From: Natronococcus roseus
GTDB lineage: Archaea > Halobacteriota > Halobacteria > Halobacteriales > Natrialbaceae
NCBI RefSeq assembly: GCF_043677095.1
Contig: NZ_JBHLJR010000002.1
Span: forward strand, 558,001 to 622,000
Length of the DNA stretch: 64,000 nt
Direction of reading: 5' to 3'
A program made the translations under genes and the position numbers. The notes under the pieces were generated by a model. It saw only the letters and a list, made by a program, of their open reading frames with translations. It was not told the DNA's origin and did no database searches. Positions 34,180-42,931 of the stretch are shown one piece after another (positions within the stretch are counted from its first letter, which is position 1; each line of letters starts with the position of its first letter).

Positions 34180-34992
34180 ATGCCTACCGTACGGGAGCTG
34201 CAGTCGATGGCCGGAACCGAACCGATCACGATGCTAACGGCCTACGACGCGCCGACGGCCGAAATCGTCGACGAGGCAGACGTCGACGTGATCCTGGTCG
34301 GCGACAGCGTCGGCAACACCTCGCTCGGGTACGAGACGACGCTCCCGGTAACCGTCGACGACGTCGCGGCTCGCGTCGGCGCGGTTTCGCGGGCGACCGA
34401 CGAGGCACTGGTCGTCGCCGACATGCCGTTTCTCTCCTTCGGCGTCGACGAGACGGACAGCCTCGAGAACGCCGGTCGGATGCTCAAAGAGGAGGGCGCC
34501 GCGGCTGTCAAACTCGAGTCCGGACCCCACACCGTCGATCTCACCGAAACGATGGTCCAGCTCGGAATCCCCGTGATGGCCCACCTCGGCCTGACGCCCC
34601 AGCACGTCAACCAGTACGGCGGCTACCCGCGCCAGGGAACCGATCAGGAGGCCGCAGAGCGCATGCTCGAGCTGGCCGTCGCCCATGAGGAGGCCGGCGC
34701 GTTCTCGCTCGTCTTAGAGCACGTCCCCGCGAACCTCGCGGCCGAGATCACCGAGACGCTCGAGATCCCGACGATCGGGATCGGCGCCGGCCCCGACTGC
34801 GACGGGCAGGTGCTCGTCGTCGACGACGCGGTCGGCCTCAGCGACTGGTCGCCCTCCTTTGCCAAGCAGTTCGGCAACGTCCGCGAGGAGATGAGCTCGG
34901 CCGTCGAGGGCTACGTCGAGGCCGTCGAGTCCGGCGAGTTCCCGGCCGAGGAGCACAGCCACGAGGAACGGGACCTCGACGACCTGTACTGA
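34180..34992 (+). CDS. panB: 3-methyl-2-oxobutanoate (ketopantoate) hydroxymethyltransferase
   Basis: The 270-residue protein is standard PanB: ITMLTAYDAPTAEIVDEADVD, LVGDSVGNTSLGYETT with metal-binding Asp near 44, VADMPFLSFG, LESGPHTVDL, VMAHLGLTPQHVNQYGG and TIGIGAGPDCDGQVLV. It makes ketopantoate from 2-oxoisovalerate and methylene-tetrahydro(methano)pterin for CoA synthesis. Full length. No other coenzyme A gene is adjacent. Confidence 0.96.
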   Translation: MPTVRELQSMAGTEPITMLTAYDAPTAEIVDEADVDVILVGDSVGNTSLGYETTLPVTVDDVAARVGAVSRATDEALVVADMPFLSFGVDETDSLENAGRMLKEEGAAAVKLESGPHTVDLTETMVQLGIPVMAHLGLTPQHVNQYGGYPRQGTDQEAAERMLELAVAHEEAGAFSLVLEHVPANLAAEITETLEIPTIGIGAGPDCDGQVLVVDDAVGLSDWSPSFAKQFGNVREEMSSAVEGYVEAVESGEFPAEEHSHEERDLDDLY

Positions 34993-34999
34993 TACGGGT

Positions 35000-35065
35000 T
35001 GCTGTAACGATTTACCGGTGGGACCGCAGGACGGATCGCGGTCCCAGCGGAAGTGACTTACAGCA
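35000..35065. repeat. Inverted-repeat element between convergent genes
   Basis: The outer arms are TGCTGTAA (35000-35007) and TTACAGCA (35058-35065), both perfect. Inner arms GGGACCGC (35020-35027) and GCGGTCCC (35038-35045) are also perfect around a 10-nt loop. CTGTAACGATTTAC in the left part matches CTGAAACGATTTAC of copy B at 13 of 14 positions, so it is a diverged relative with different ends. It lies 8 bp after the panB stop and may also act as a bidirectional terminator. Confidence 0.6.
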
Positions 35066-35088
35066 GACAGTATGACCCTCGAGACGAA

Positions 35089-35865
35089 TCACTCCTCGAG
35101 GCCGCCGACGAACGCCGCGACGGCCTCGTTGAACGCCACAGGTTGCTCGAGCATCGCCAGGTGAGCTGCGCCCTCGATTTCGACGAGGTCGCCCTCGCCG
35201 ATCTCGTCCGCGAGGTACTCGTGGTACTGCGGGGGCGTCAGCTGGTCGTGCTCGCCGTAGACCGCGAGCGCGGGAACGTCGATCCGGTGAACGTCGTCGC
35301 GGACGTCGAAGCGGTGGCAGGTTCGGAAGTCCCGCCGCACGGTTCCCTGCCCGCACTCGCGCATCCGTTCGATCGACTCGTCGCGCAGTTCGGGGTCGGG
35401 ATCGTGAAAGAGCCGATCCGAGCCGTGGAGGAACTCGAGGGCCCGATCGAAGTCGTTCTCGAGCCACTCGAGCAGATCCTGGAGCACGCCAAGTTTGGCG
35501 CCCGTTCCGGCCAGAACGATCCCGTCGATATCGGGGTCGCGCTCGAGCAGAAGCTGCATAGTGACGGCTCCGCCAAGGGAGCTACCTGCCAGTACACTCG
35601 CGTCCGTCGCCTCGAGGACGGCCGCGACGTCGTCGGCGTACGCCGACAGCGCCGTGTACCCCGCGCTGGCGTCGACGTCCTCGGAGTCGCCGTGCCCGCT
35701 GAGGTCGACGGCGACGACCGGGTACCGATCGGCGAGGCGGTGCTGTGCCTTCCAGGCTGCTCGTGAGCCCCCGCTGCCGTGGACGAAACAGATCGTCGGC
35801 TCCGTCCCCCCTCGATCGGCGACCTCGTAGGCCGTCTCCCGGCCGTGGTGTCGAACCGTTTCCAT
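35089..35865 (-). CDS. Alpha/beta-hydrolase fold enzyme
   Basis: The 258-residue protein has the oxyanion-hole segment ICFVHGSGGSRAAW near residue 25, nucleophile elbow LAGSSLGGAVTM (Ser near 92), catalytic acid region VYGEHDQLTPP and His in EGAAHLAMLEQP. The substrate is unknown; esterase or C-C hydrolase are options. ATG 35865 is used; CTTTATACC in complement about 30 bp upstream supports it as a leaderless start. Confidence 0.85.
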   Translation of the reverse strand: METVRHHGRETAYEVADRGGTEPTICFVHGSGGSRAAWKAQHRLADRYPVVAVDLSGHGDSEDVDASAGYTALSAYADDVAAVLEATDASVLAGSSLGGAVTMQLLLERDPDIDGIVLAGTGAKLGVLQDLLEWLENDFDRALEFLHGSDRLFHDPDPELRDESIERMRECGQGTVRRDFRTCHRFDVRDDVHRIDVPALAVYGEHDQLTPPQYHEYLADEIGEGDLVEIEGAAHLAMLEQPVAFNEAVAAFVGGLEE

Positions 35866-36029
35866 ACACCTCCGGACGCGGGGGACCGGTATAAAGGCTC
35901 GAGCCGGATCCCGAGACAACCGGCAGGAACGGACGGATCCGATAGGAACCTGGGACCGGAGTCCGTACGTCGAACTGCGAACAAGCCTCTTCTATGGTGC
36001 CCCGATTCCGTACCGTGGTTTCTCGGAGA

Positions 36030-36060
36030 AATGTTTATATACTAGTAGCGCTTACCCGTA
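36030..36060 (+). promoter_or_regulatory. Promoter of the Hsp20-like/cdc48 operon
   Basis: TTTATATA at about 36032-36039, in GTTTATATACTAGTAGC, is a strong TATA box. It lies about 35 bp before the ATG at 36073, so the leader is very short. It is one of the clearest promoters in the window. Confidence 0.6.
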
Positions 36061-36072
36061 GTTAGTATCACC

Positions 36073-36321
36073 ATGACACTCGATCAATTCACCCGTGGAG
36101 ACGAGCAGATTGCTCGTCGCTACGAGTACGAGGACGGATCGGTGCTGGCCGTCGATTTCGGCACGGCGAGTACCGACGCCACCGCCGACACCGTCGACGG
36201 AACGGTCATCGTCGTCGACGGCGACGACCAGTACGAGTTCGAGCTGCCCGACGGCGCAGCTGACGCGCACACGTTTATCAGAAACGGCGTGCTCACTGTC
36301 GAACTGGAGGGCAACCAATGA
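36073..36321 (+). CDS. Hsp20-like small protein (DUF7127-type) coupled to Cdc48
   Basis: The 82-residue protein is a compact alpha-crystallin-like beta domain: SVLAVDFGTASTDATADTV, VIVVDGDDQYEFELPDGA and ending FIRNGVLTVELEGNQ, close in pattern to the Hsp20 C-terminal sandwich. The stop overlaps the cdc48 start (ATGA), so the two are probably translated together. It may act as a chaperone or adaptor for the AAA unfoldase; that is inference from pairing. Confidence 0.75.
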   Translation: MTLDQFTRGDEQIARRYEYEDGSVLAVDFGTASTDATADTVDGTVIVVDGDDQYEFELPDGAADAHTFIRNGVLTVELEGNQ

Positions 36322-38579
36322 AACTCACCGTCAAACCCCTAAAACAGAAGGACGCGGGCCGCGGACTCGCCGCGATCGACCGCGTCTCGATGCGCGAGCT
36401 CGACCTCGAAAACGGCGATTACATCGTCATCGAGGGCAACGATGACAGCCAGGCCGTCGCGCGCGTCTGGCCCGGCTACCCCGAGGACGAGGGCCGCGGC
36501 ATCGTTCGCATCGACGGCCGCCTGCGTCAGGAGGCCGACGTCGGGATCGACGACAACGTGAGCGTCGAGCCCGCCGACGTCAAACCTGCGAACTCGGTCA
36601 CGGTCGCGCTCCCGCAGAACCTCCGCATTCGCGGCGACATCGGCCCGCTCGTGCGCGACAAGCTGTCCGGCCAGGCGGTCACCGAGGGGCAGACGGTGCC
36701 GTTCTCGCTGTCGTTCGGTCCGATGGCCAGCTCCGGCCAGTCGGTGCCGCTGAAAATCGCCAGCGCCGACCCCTCCGGAACGGTCGTCATCACCGACTCG
36801 ACGAACATCGAGATCTCGGAGACGCCGGCCGAGCAGGTCAGCTCCGAGGCCGGCGAGTCCCCCGAGGGAGTGCCGAACATCACCTACGAGGACATCGGTG
36901 GACTCGACGACGAGCTCGATCAGGTCCGGGAGATGATCGAGCTGCCGATGCGCCACCCCGAGCTGTTCCAGCAACTCGGCATCGAACCGCCGAAGGGGGT
37001 CCTGCTGCACGGTCCGCCCGGCACCGGGAAGACCCTGATGGCGAAAGCCGTCGCCAACGAGATCGACGCTCACTTCGAGACGATCTCCGGCCCGGAAATC
37101 ATGTCGAAGTACTACGGCGAATCGGAGGAGCAGCTCCGGGAGGTGTTCGAGGAGGCAGAGGAGAACGCCCCCGCGATCATCTTCATCGACGAGCTCGACT
37201 CCATCGCCGCCAAACGGGAGGAGGCCGGCGGCGACGTCGAACGACGCGTCGTCGCCCAGCTGCTGAGCCTAATGGACGGCCTCGAGGAGCGCGGCCGAGT
37301 CACGGTCATCGCGGCGACGAACCGCGTCGACGCGATCGATCCCGCACTCCGTCGCGGCGGCCGGTTCGACCGCGAGATCGAGATCGGCGTCCCCGACAAG
37401 GGCGGCCGCAAGGAGATCCTGCAGGTCCACACCCGCGGGATGCCGCTGGTCGAGGGCATCGACCTCGACCACTACGCCGAGAACACCCACGGATTCGTCG
37501 GGGCCGACCTCGAGAGCCTCGCCCGCGAGGGCGCGATGAACGCCCTGCGACGGATCCGCCCCGATCTCGATCTGGAGTCCGACGAGATCGACGCCGAGGT
37601 CCTCGAGTCCCTCGAGGTGACCGAAGACGACATCAAGGAGGCGATGAAGGGGATCCAACCCTCGGCGCTCCGGGAGGTGTTCGTCGAGGTTCCCGACATC
37701 ACGTGGGACGAGGTCGGCGGGCTCGGCGACACCAAAGAACGGCTGCGCGAGACGATCCAGTGGCCGCTTGACTACCCCGAAGTGTTCGAGCAGATGGACA
37801 TGGAGGCCGCCAAGGGCGTCCTCATGTACGGCCCGCCCGGCACCGGGAAGACGCTGCTGGCCAAAGCCGTCGCGAACGAGTCCCAGTCGAACTTCATCTC
37901 GATCAAGGGGCCCGAACTCCTGAACAAGTACGTCGGCGAGTCCGAGAAGGGCGTCCGCGAGGTCTTCGAGAAGGCCCGCTCGAACGCCCCGACCGTGATC
38001 TTCTTCGACGAGATCGACTCGATCGCGGGCGAACGCGGCCAGCGCCAGGGCGATTCGGGCGTCGGCGAGCGCGTCGTCTCCCAGCTGCTCACCGAGCTCG
38101 ACGGCCTCGAGGAGCTCGAGGACGTCGTCGTGATCGCGACGACCAACCGCCCGGACCTGATCGACTCGGCGCTGCTGCGACCCGGCCGACTCGACCGCCA
38201 CGTCCACGTGCCGGTCCCCGACGAGGAGGGCCGCAAGCGGATCTTCGAGGTCCACACCCGCGACAAACCCCTGGCCGACGCGATCGACCTCGAGTGGCTC
38301 GCCGCCGAAACGGAGGGCTACGTCGGCGCCGACATCGAGGCCGTCACCCGCGAGGCCTCGATGGCCGCCAGCCGCGAGTTCATCAACTCGGTCGACCCCG
38401 GCGACATGCCGGACACGATCGAGAACGTCCGCATCAGCAAGGAACACTTCGAGCAGGCGCTCGAGGAGGTCCAGCCGAGCGTGACCCCCGAGACCCGCGA
38501 GCGCTACGAGGAGATCGAACAGCAGTTCCAGGCCACCGAACCCGAGGGCGAAGAACAGCTCGGCCGCACCTTCCAGTAA
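36318..38579 (+). CDS. cdc48: Cdc48/p97/VAT-type AAA+ ATPase
   Basis: The 753-residue protein has the N-terminal double-psi barrel and N-C subdomains (about 1-185; LTVKPLKQKDAGRGLAAIDR), then AAA D1 with GPPGTGKTLMAKAVANE near 235 and FIDELDSIA, and AAA D2 with GPPGTGKTLLAKAVANE near 510 and FFDEIDSIAGERGQ. It forms a hexameric unfoldase feeding substrates to the proteasome or remodelling complexes. Both Walker motifs are intact. The acidic C-terminus EGEEQLGRTFQ resembles proteasome-docking tails only loosely. Confidence 0.96.
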   Translation: MKLTVKPLKQKDAGRGLAAIDRVSMRELDLENGDYIVIEGNDDSQAVARVWPGYPEDEGRGIVRIDGRLRQEADVGIDDNVSVEPADVKPANSVTVALPQNLRIRGDIGPLVRDKLSGQAVTEGQTVPFSLSFGPMASSGQSVPLKIASADPSGTVVITDSTNIEISETPAEQVSSEAGESPEGVPNITYEDIGGLDDELDQVREMIELPMRHPELFQQLGIEPPKGVLLHGPPGTGKTLMAKAVANEIDAHFETISGPEIMSKYYGESEEQLREVFEEAEENAPAIIFIDELDSIAAKREEAGGDVERRVVAQLLSLMDGLEERGRVTVIAATNRVDAIDPALRRGGRFDREIEIGVPDKGGRKEILQVHTRGMPLVEGIDLDHYAENTHGFVGADLESLAREGAMNALRRIRPDLDLESDEIDAEVLESLEVTEDDIKEAMKGIQPSALREVFVEVPDITWDEVGGLGDTKERLRETIQWPLDYPEVFEQMDMEAAKGVLMYGPPGTGKTLLAKAVANESQSNFISIKGPELLNKYVGESEKGVREVFEKARSNAPTVIFFDEIDSIAGERGQRQGDSGVGERVVSQLLTELDGLEELEDVVVIATTNRPDLIDSALLRPGRLDRHVHVPVPDEEGRKRIFEVHTRDKPLADAIDLEWLAAETEGYVGADIEAVTREASMAASREFINSVDPGDMPDTIENVRISKEHFEQALEEVQPSVTPETRERYEEIEQQFQATEPEGEEQLGRTFQ

Positions 38580-38635
38580 CGGCAGCGCCCTCGTTCTCAC
38601 CGGTTTAGTCTCGAAAGGTCGAGAGAACGGCTATT

Positions 38636-38773
38636 TCAGAAGACGAAGACGGCAACGAAGATAACGATCCCGAAGGCGGCCGTGAGCGCCATCCAGACGG
38701 CGACGATGATCGCGGCCTGTCGACCGGTCAGCTCCTCGCCCTCGAGCACATCGACGAGCCGTTGTAACTCCAT
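38636..38773 (-). CDS. Small single-span membrane protein, 45 residues
   Basis: A short frame starts MELQRLVDVLEGEELTGRQ, with a single hydrophobic helix covering residues 20-45 (AAIIVAVWMALTAAFGIVIF onward) and a stop directly after it. The amphipathic N-terminal helix plus C-terminal anchor is a coherent small-protein design. The composition is far from that of shadow frames in this GC-rich DNA. It lies between the convergent cdc48 and the peroxiredoxin gene. Function unknown. Confidence 0.65.
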   Translation of the reverse strand: MELQRLVDVLEGEELTGRQAAIIVAVWMALTAAFGIVIFVAVFVF

Positions 38774-38901
38774 ACTGGTGGGTCCGGCTATCGGTGCAAA
38801 ACTCTTTGTCCCGAAATATCGAGACGGTACCGGGATCGGAACCGCCGGCCGAACCGATTCGCCTCGCGGTCGCCGCCACCTCAGAGCGGGCCGCCGAAAG
38901 C

Positions 38902-39387
38902 CTACCGCTCCGGAACGGCCTTTCCGGTCCGTCGTTCGTCGAGGTTCTCGAGCACGGCCTCGGCGTGTCCATCGGGCGAGACGTCCCCGTAGGCCGCCTC
39001 GATCGTGCCGTCGGAGCCGACGACGTACGTGGTTCGGAAGACGCCGTCGAAGGTGTTGCCGAACATCTGCTTCTCGCCGTAGGCCTCGTACAGCGTCGCG
39101 ACCTCTCCCTCGGGATCGGAGAGCAGGTCGAACTCGAGGTCGTGGTCGGCGGCGAACGACTCGAGGTCCGCGACCGAGTCGTCGCTGATCCCGACGATAT
39201 CGACGCCGCGGTCTTCGAACTCCTCTCGAGCCGCCTCGAACTCTCGAGCCTCGGTCGTACAGCCGTCGGTGCCCGCTCGCGGATAGAAGTAGACGACGAG
39301 TCGGCCGTCGAACTCCGAACGGCGAACCGTCTCGCCGTGTTGGTTTTGTAGTACGAACTCGGGTGCGTCGTCGCCGGTTTCGAGCAT
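38902..39387 (-). CDS. Peroxiredoxin, PrxQ/BCP-like
   Basis: The 161-residue thioredoxin-fold peroxidase has LETGDDAPEFVLQNQHGETV, VVYFYPRAGTDGCTTEAREF with the peroxidatic Cys near residue 43, GISDDSVADLESFAADHDLEF and RTTYVVGSDGTIEAAY. It reduces peroxides. Two departures from typical BCP are visible: Asp replaces the Pro of the usual TPGCT motif, and the resolving Cys five residues later is Arg, so it would act as a 1-Cys type. Confidence 0.88.
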   Translation of the reverse strand: MLETGDDAPEFVLQNQHGETVRRSEFDGRLVVYFYPRAGTDGCTTEAREFEAAREEFEDRGVDIVGISDDSVADLESFAADHDLEFDLLSDPEGEVATLYEAYGEKQMFGNTFDGVFRTTYVVGSDGTIEAAYGDVSPDGHAEAVLENLDERRTGKAVPER

Positions 39388-39445
39388 ACCGTCCCTTCGA
39401 CGGAGACGTCGTATGCCTTCCGGTTGCGTCCGACGGGCCCGGCCC

Positions 39446-40456
39446 TCAGTCGAGCCGTTCGGCCGCGTCGCGCTCGAGCAGGGGCGAGGCGTTCTGTTCG
39501 GGGAGCATGACGACGTCGTCGGAGGAGAGCGTGTACTCGCGGTCGTCGACGCCGAGGATCGACCCGACGTCGCGGGTCATCCGAACGGTAACGCGATCGA
39601 CGGCGTCCTCGGCGGCGGGCTCCGGGTCGTCCTGTCCACCCTCGAGGTCGGGGTCAATGGACTCGCCGGGAGCCGAGTCGCTTCCATCCGGCGTAGCCGC
39701 TCCGTCATCGGCAGCGTCGACCGGTGACGGCGGCTCTCCGTCGGGTCGCGGCGCCTCCTCGCTCGCGTCGGCGGTCGCCGGGCCGGCACCGCCCATAACG
39801 TCGGCGGCCGTGACCTCGCTCTCGCTTTCGCCCGCGTCCGCCGCTGGGGAGGCGTCGTCGGGCTCGAGGGTCGTCGGGTCGACGGCCGCGTCGTCGTCGG
39901 TCGGATCGGGCTCCATCGGCGGCGCAGGTGGCGCGTCGTCGGTCGACGCGTCGGGTTCGGCGGCCGATCTCGAGGACTCCCTCGTCGAGTCGGTTGGTGG
40001 GTTGGAAACCGGATCCGACTCGGGTTCGGACGCCGGACCCGACTCCCGTTCGGGGTCGGGATCGGCCTCGAGACCCTCGAGGACGTCGAGGACGCGGGTC
40101 TTGTTCGCGTCGATACGATCGACGAGGTCGTCGAAGAGATCGGCCTCCTCGGCGGTGAGTCCCTCGTCGTTGGCCGCCATTCCCGCCGCGGCGAGGCTGG
40201 CCTGCTTGACGAGCTTGCCCATTCGTCGCTCGTAGATCGCCTCGACGACGTCCTTGGCGGTCTCGATCTCGTCGGTGAGTCGGCTCACCTCGGGCGAGGA
40301 GAAGGGGTCGTCGGCCCGTTCGGCCGCCCGATCGCGTTCGGCCTCGAGTTCGGCGATGTACTCGCCGACCTCCTGGTAGAACGAGGGGCGCAGGTTCTGG
40401 AGGCTGTCCTTCTGGCGCTCCTTGCTCTGGACGGATCGTAGCTCGTCGAGATTCAT
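39446..40456 (-). CDS. DNA replication factor GINS (archaeal)
   Basis: The 336-residue protein begins with the archaeal GINS helical domain (NLDELRSVQSKERQKDSLQNL; FYQEVGEYIAELEAERDRAA) to about residue 130. A long Asp/Glu/Pro/Ser linker (about 130-285) leads to a small C-terminal beta domain (VTVRMTRDVGSILGVDDREY). GINS joins Cdc45/GAN and MCM in the replicative helicase. Its start overlaps the priS stop by 4 bp. The gins-priS pairing is common in haloarchaea. The long acidic linker is typical halophile expansion. Confidence 0.87.
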   Translation of the reverse strand: MNLDELRSVQSKERQKDSLQNLRPSFYQEVGEYIAELEAERDRAAERADDPFSSPEVSRLTDEIETAKDVVEAIYERRMGKLVKQASLAAAGMAANDEGLTAEEADLFDDLVDRIDANKTRVLDVLEGLEADPDPERESGPASEPESDPVSNPPTDSTRESSRSAAEPDASTDDAPPAPPMEPDPTDDDAAVDPTTLEPDDASPAADAGESESEVTAADVMGGAGPATADASEEAPRPDGEPPSPVDAADDGAATPDGSDSAPGESIDPDLEGGQDDPEPAAEDAVDRVTVRMTRDVGSILGVDDREYTLSSDDVVMLPEQNASPLLERDAAERLD

Positions 40457-41628
40457 TCTTTCTCCTTCTCGGCTCGGCCGCGGGCCATGAGGAACACGGC
40501 AACGTACTCCGGAAGTGACTGGTCACCCTCCGGAACCGTAAAGCTATCTCCTCCCAGTTCGACCTCGCCGCCGTCGGTGACGTCGACCCGGATCTCGTGG
40601 CCCGTAAACGTCTCCGGGACGGCGTCGACCAGCGGGTCGAAGGCGTCGATCTCGTCGCGCCCGAGTCTGACCGTCTCGAGCCCGCTGCCGCCGTGGAGAC
40701 TGCCCGGGAGGCGGATGAGCCGGTTCGTATCGGTCGTCACCGGTTCGTCGATCGGGGCGTTGTCGGCCTCGACGGCTCGGTGAGCGAACCGTTCGGCAAG
40801 CTGGGAGACGGCGGTGTGGACGGTGACGTTGCCAGCCTCGAGCCCCTCACGGTTGTTCCGGGCGGCGTTTAACGTCGCCGTCGCCTTCCCCTCGCCGATC
40901 CCGTCGAACTCCCGGAGGCGCTCGAGGGCAGCGTCCTCCTCGAGGGCGAGCAGCTCGTCGACGAAGGCCATAAACCGGTCGTGGGTGCGGGCGCCCCAGC
41001 CACCCTCGGTTCGCAGGGTGCGGCGTTCGGTCGGGGTCTTGCGGCCGAGTCCGGCGACGGTCTCGGTCTCGATCAGCTCCTCGAACTCGAGGCCGATCCC
41101 GCGGACGTAGTCGACGACCTCCCGACGGTGCTCCCGGTCGAAGTGCCGGATCGACTCGTCGCGGACGTGCACGTGGTACCCCCGCCCGCCCGAGAAGACG
41201 ATCTCCAGCTCCTCGAACGCGAAGTCGTCCTCGAGGAAATCCAGCAGGCGAAGGAGGGCGTCCTTGCACGTCGCGAGCATCTCGGCGTAGGAGTCCTCGC
41301 CGAGGGTCACGTTCGGCAGGTGGTCGGCGTCGAGGTCGAAGACGAGATCCGCGGACTGCCAGTCCTTCTCGTGCATCGAGCTCGCGCCGGGGTCGCGAAA
41401 CCGCCCCGCCGAGAAGTAGACGTGGCGGGGCCGCTTGCGGACGAGGAACTCCTCCAGGTCGCCGAGTTCGAGCAGCGAACGGTGCCGGACCATCGTCGTG
41501 TCGGGTCCTTCGGTCCAGGGGATGTACCCCCACTCGCGCTCGTTGGCCGCGGGCGGGAGCGTCAGCTCCGTGCGGCGGTAGTGATCGCGGAATCGACCCC
41601 GAAGGTAGGCCCTCGTTCGCTCCTCCAT
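40453..41628 (-). CDS. priS: DNA primase small (catalytic) subunit PriS
   Basis: The 391-residue protein has the archaeo-eukaryotic primase catalytic motif LVFDLDADHLPNV near residue 97, FSGGRGYHVHVRD near 145, and nucleotide-binding LIRLPGSLHGGSGL near 310. It synthesises primers together with PriL, which is not in the window. GATTATACC in complement about 31-40 bp before the ATG at 41628 is a likely TATA box. It leads the two-gene unit with GINS. Confidence 0.95.
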   Translation of the reverse strand: MEERTRAYLRGRFRDHYRRTELTLPPAANEREWGYIPWTEGPDTTMVRHRSLLELGDLEEFLVRKRPRHVYFSAGRFRDPGASSMHEKDWQSADLVFDLDADHLPNVTLGEDSYAEMLATCKDALLRLLDFLEDDFAFEELEIVFSGGRGYHVHVRDESIRHFDREHRREVVDYVRGIGLEFEELIETETVAGLGRKTPTERRTLRTEGGWGARTHDRFMAFVDELLALEEDAALERLREFDGIGEGKATATLNAARNNREGLEAGNVTVHTAVSQLAERFAHRAVEADNAPIDEPVTTDTNRLIRLPGSLHGGSGLETVRLGRDEIDAFDPLVDAVPETFTGHEIRVDVTDGGEVELGGDSFTVPEGDQSLPEYVAVFLMARGRAEKEKE

Positions 41629-41739
41629 GCGCCTCGTGTGCTCGTCGTCGTGACGGTATAATCCTGCCGAAAGCCCCGGCCCGTGGGGACCCCTCCCGAG
41701 CGGCCGCTCGCGGGGCGGCGAGTGCGGAACGACGGCGGT

Positions 41740-42216
41740 CTACCGGCGGACGAACTCCGAGATCCGGTCGGCCAGTCCGGAGTCCGAACCGAGTTTGAGG
41801 TAGTAGGCGTCGCCGCCGTCCTCGTAGTAGCCGTTGATCCGGCGTTTGATCTCGAAGCCGAGGTGTTCGTAGAACTCGAGGGCGTTCTCGTTGCTGGTCC
41901 GGGCATGGCAGGTGATCGACTCGTTGTCGTCGGCGACTCGCGCGACGAGTCGCTTGCCGATCCCCTGGCCGCGAAACTCCGTCGAGACCGCCAGAAAGAG
42001 AATGTAGCCGTCGCGGCGAACGGCCGCAAAACCCACGAGATCGTCCTCCTGCAGGTAGCAGTGGACCGTCGAGCGACGGTACGCGTCGGTAAAGAAGTCG
42101 TGGCGCTGCTTCAGCACGCCCTCCTGGCTGTTGATGCGCTCCTTGAGCCGCCAGGCCTCGTCGACGTACTCGTCGCTCCCCGGGGCGACGACGCGACTGT
42201 CGATGTTGACGCTCAC
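41740..42216 (-). CDS. GNAT-family N-acetyltransferase
   Basis: The 158-residue protein has the acetyl-CoA loop FRGQGIGKRLVARVA near residue 80, preceded by ILFLAVSTE and followed by NENALEFYEHLGFEIKRRI. The pattern is that of RimI-like protein or small-molecule acetyltransferases. The start is GTG 42216; TTATATTGG in complement about 25-30 bp upstream places transcription start at this codon. The acceptor is unknown. Confidence 0.85.
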   Translation of the reverse strand: MSVNIDSRVVAPGSDEYVDEAWRLKERINSQEGVLKQRHDFFTDAYRRSTVHCYLQEDDLVGFAAVRRDGYILFLAVSTEFRGQGIGKRLVARVADDNESITCHARTSNENALEFYEHLGFEIKRRINGYYEDGGDAYYLKLGSDSGLADRISEFVRR

Positions 42217-42369
42217 TACCACAGTGTAGCAGGCTCGCCAATATAATTCCACCGGCAGCGCGGTCGTTCGCCGGGAACCGCCCGACCATCCGCCGTCGGT
42301 ACTGCCCGAGACGCGACGGCGGCGGGTCGAAGCGACGGACATACCTCGCGGGCTCGAGAACGGGAGAGT

Positions 42370-42789
42370 ATGGGATTCCAGCTTCGCGACCACACCGCCG
42401 ACATCGGGGTCGAAGCGACCGGGGGGAGCCTCGAGGCGGTCTTCGCGGCTATCGCCGACGGACTTGCGGCCGCCTCCTGCGAGTCGATCCCGGACGGGAC
42501 CGGCGAGCGCTTCTCGGTGTCGGTGACGGCTGAGAGCCGCGAGGCGCTGCTGTTCGACTTTCTGGACGAACTGATCTACCTGCGGGACGTCCGGGCGGCC
42601 CTGCCCGTCGACCACCGCGTCGAACGGGTCGACCAGTTCGGCGAGGAGGGGTGGCGCCTCGAGGGCAGCGCTCGCGGGATCCCCCTCGAGGCGATCACCG
42701 CCCGCGAGATCAAGGCCGTCACCTACTCCGAGATGCGACTCGAGGCGGTCGACGACGGCTGGGAGGCGTACGTGGTCTTCGACGTCTGA
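42370..42789 (+). CDS. Archease (RtcB cofactor)
   Basis: The 139-residue protein is a standard archease: GFQLRDHTADIGVEATG at residues 2-18 with metal-binding Asp, LLFDFLDELIYLRDV near 60, and ITAREIKAVTYSEMRLE near 110. Archease binds metal and promotes RtcB guanylylation and turnover in tRNA splicing and repair. The rtcB gene is 1.26 kb downstream on the same strand, with one membrane-protein gene between. Full length. Confidence 0.95.
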   Translation: MGFQLRDHTADIGVEATGGSLEAVFAAIADGLAAASCESIPDGTGERFSVSVTAESREALLFDFLDELIYLRDVRAALPVDHRVERVDQFGEEGWRLEGSARGIPLEAITAREIKAVTYSEMRLEAVDDGWEAYVVFDV

Positions 42790-42931
42790 GACGGGCTGCG
42801 GTACCGATGTCCCGGAGCGCCCGCGAGCTGTCCTGCGGTCGCTCCGGAATCGATGTACAGGAGTTCGCCCGAGGGAGTTCGGGAACCGCCAGGTGGGGTG
42901 TTTTTCCGTCGCCTCCGCGATACACTACGCG

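Noticed and set aside
37269..38600. 443-codon minus-strand frame
   Set aside because: Exact antisense of the two AAA domains of cdc48; repeated Leu/Val/Asp pattern is mirror coding bias.
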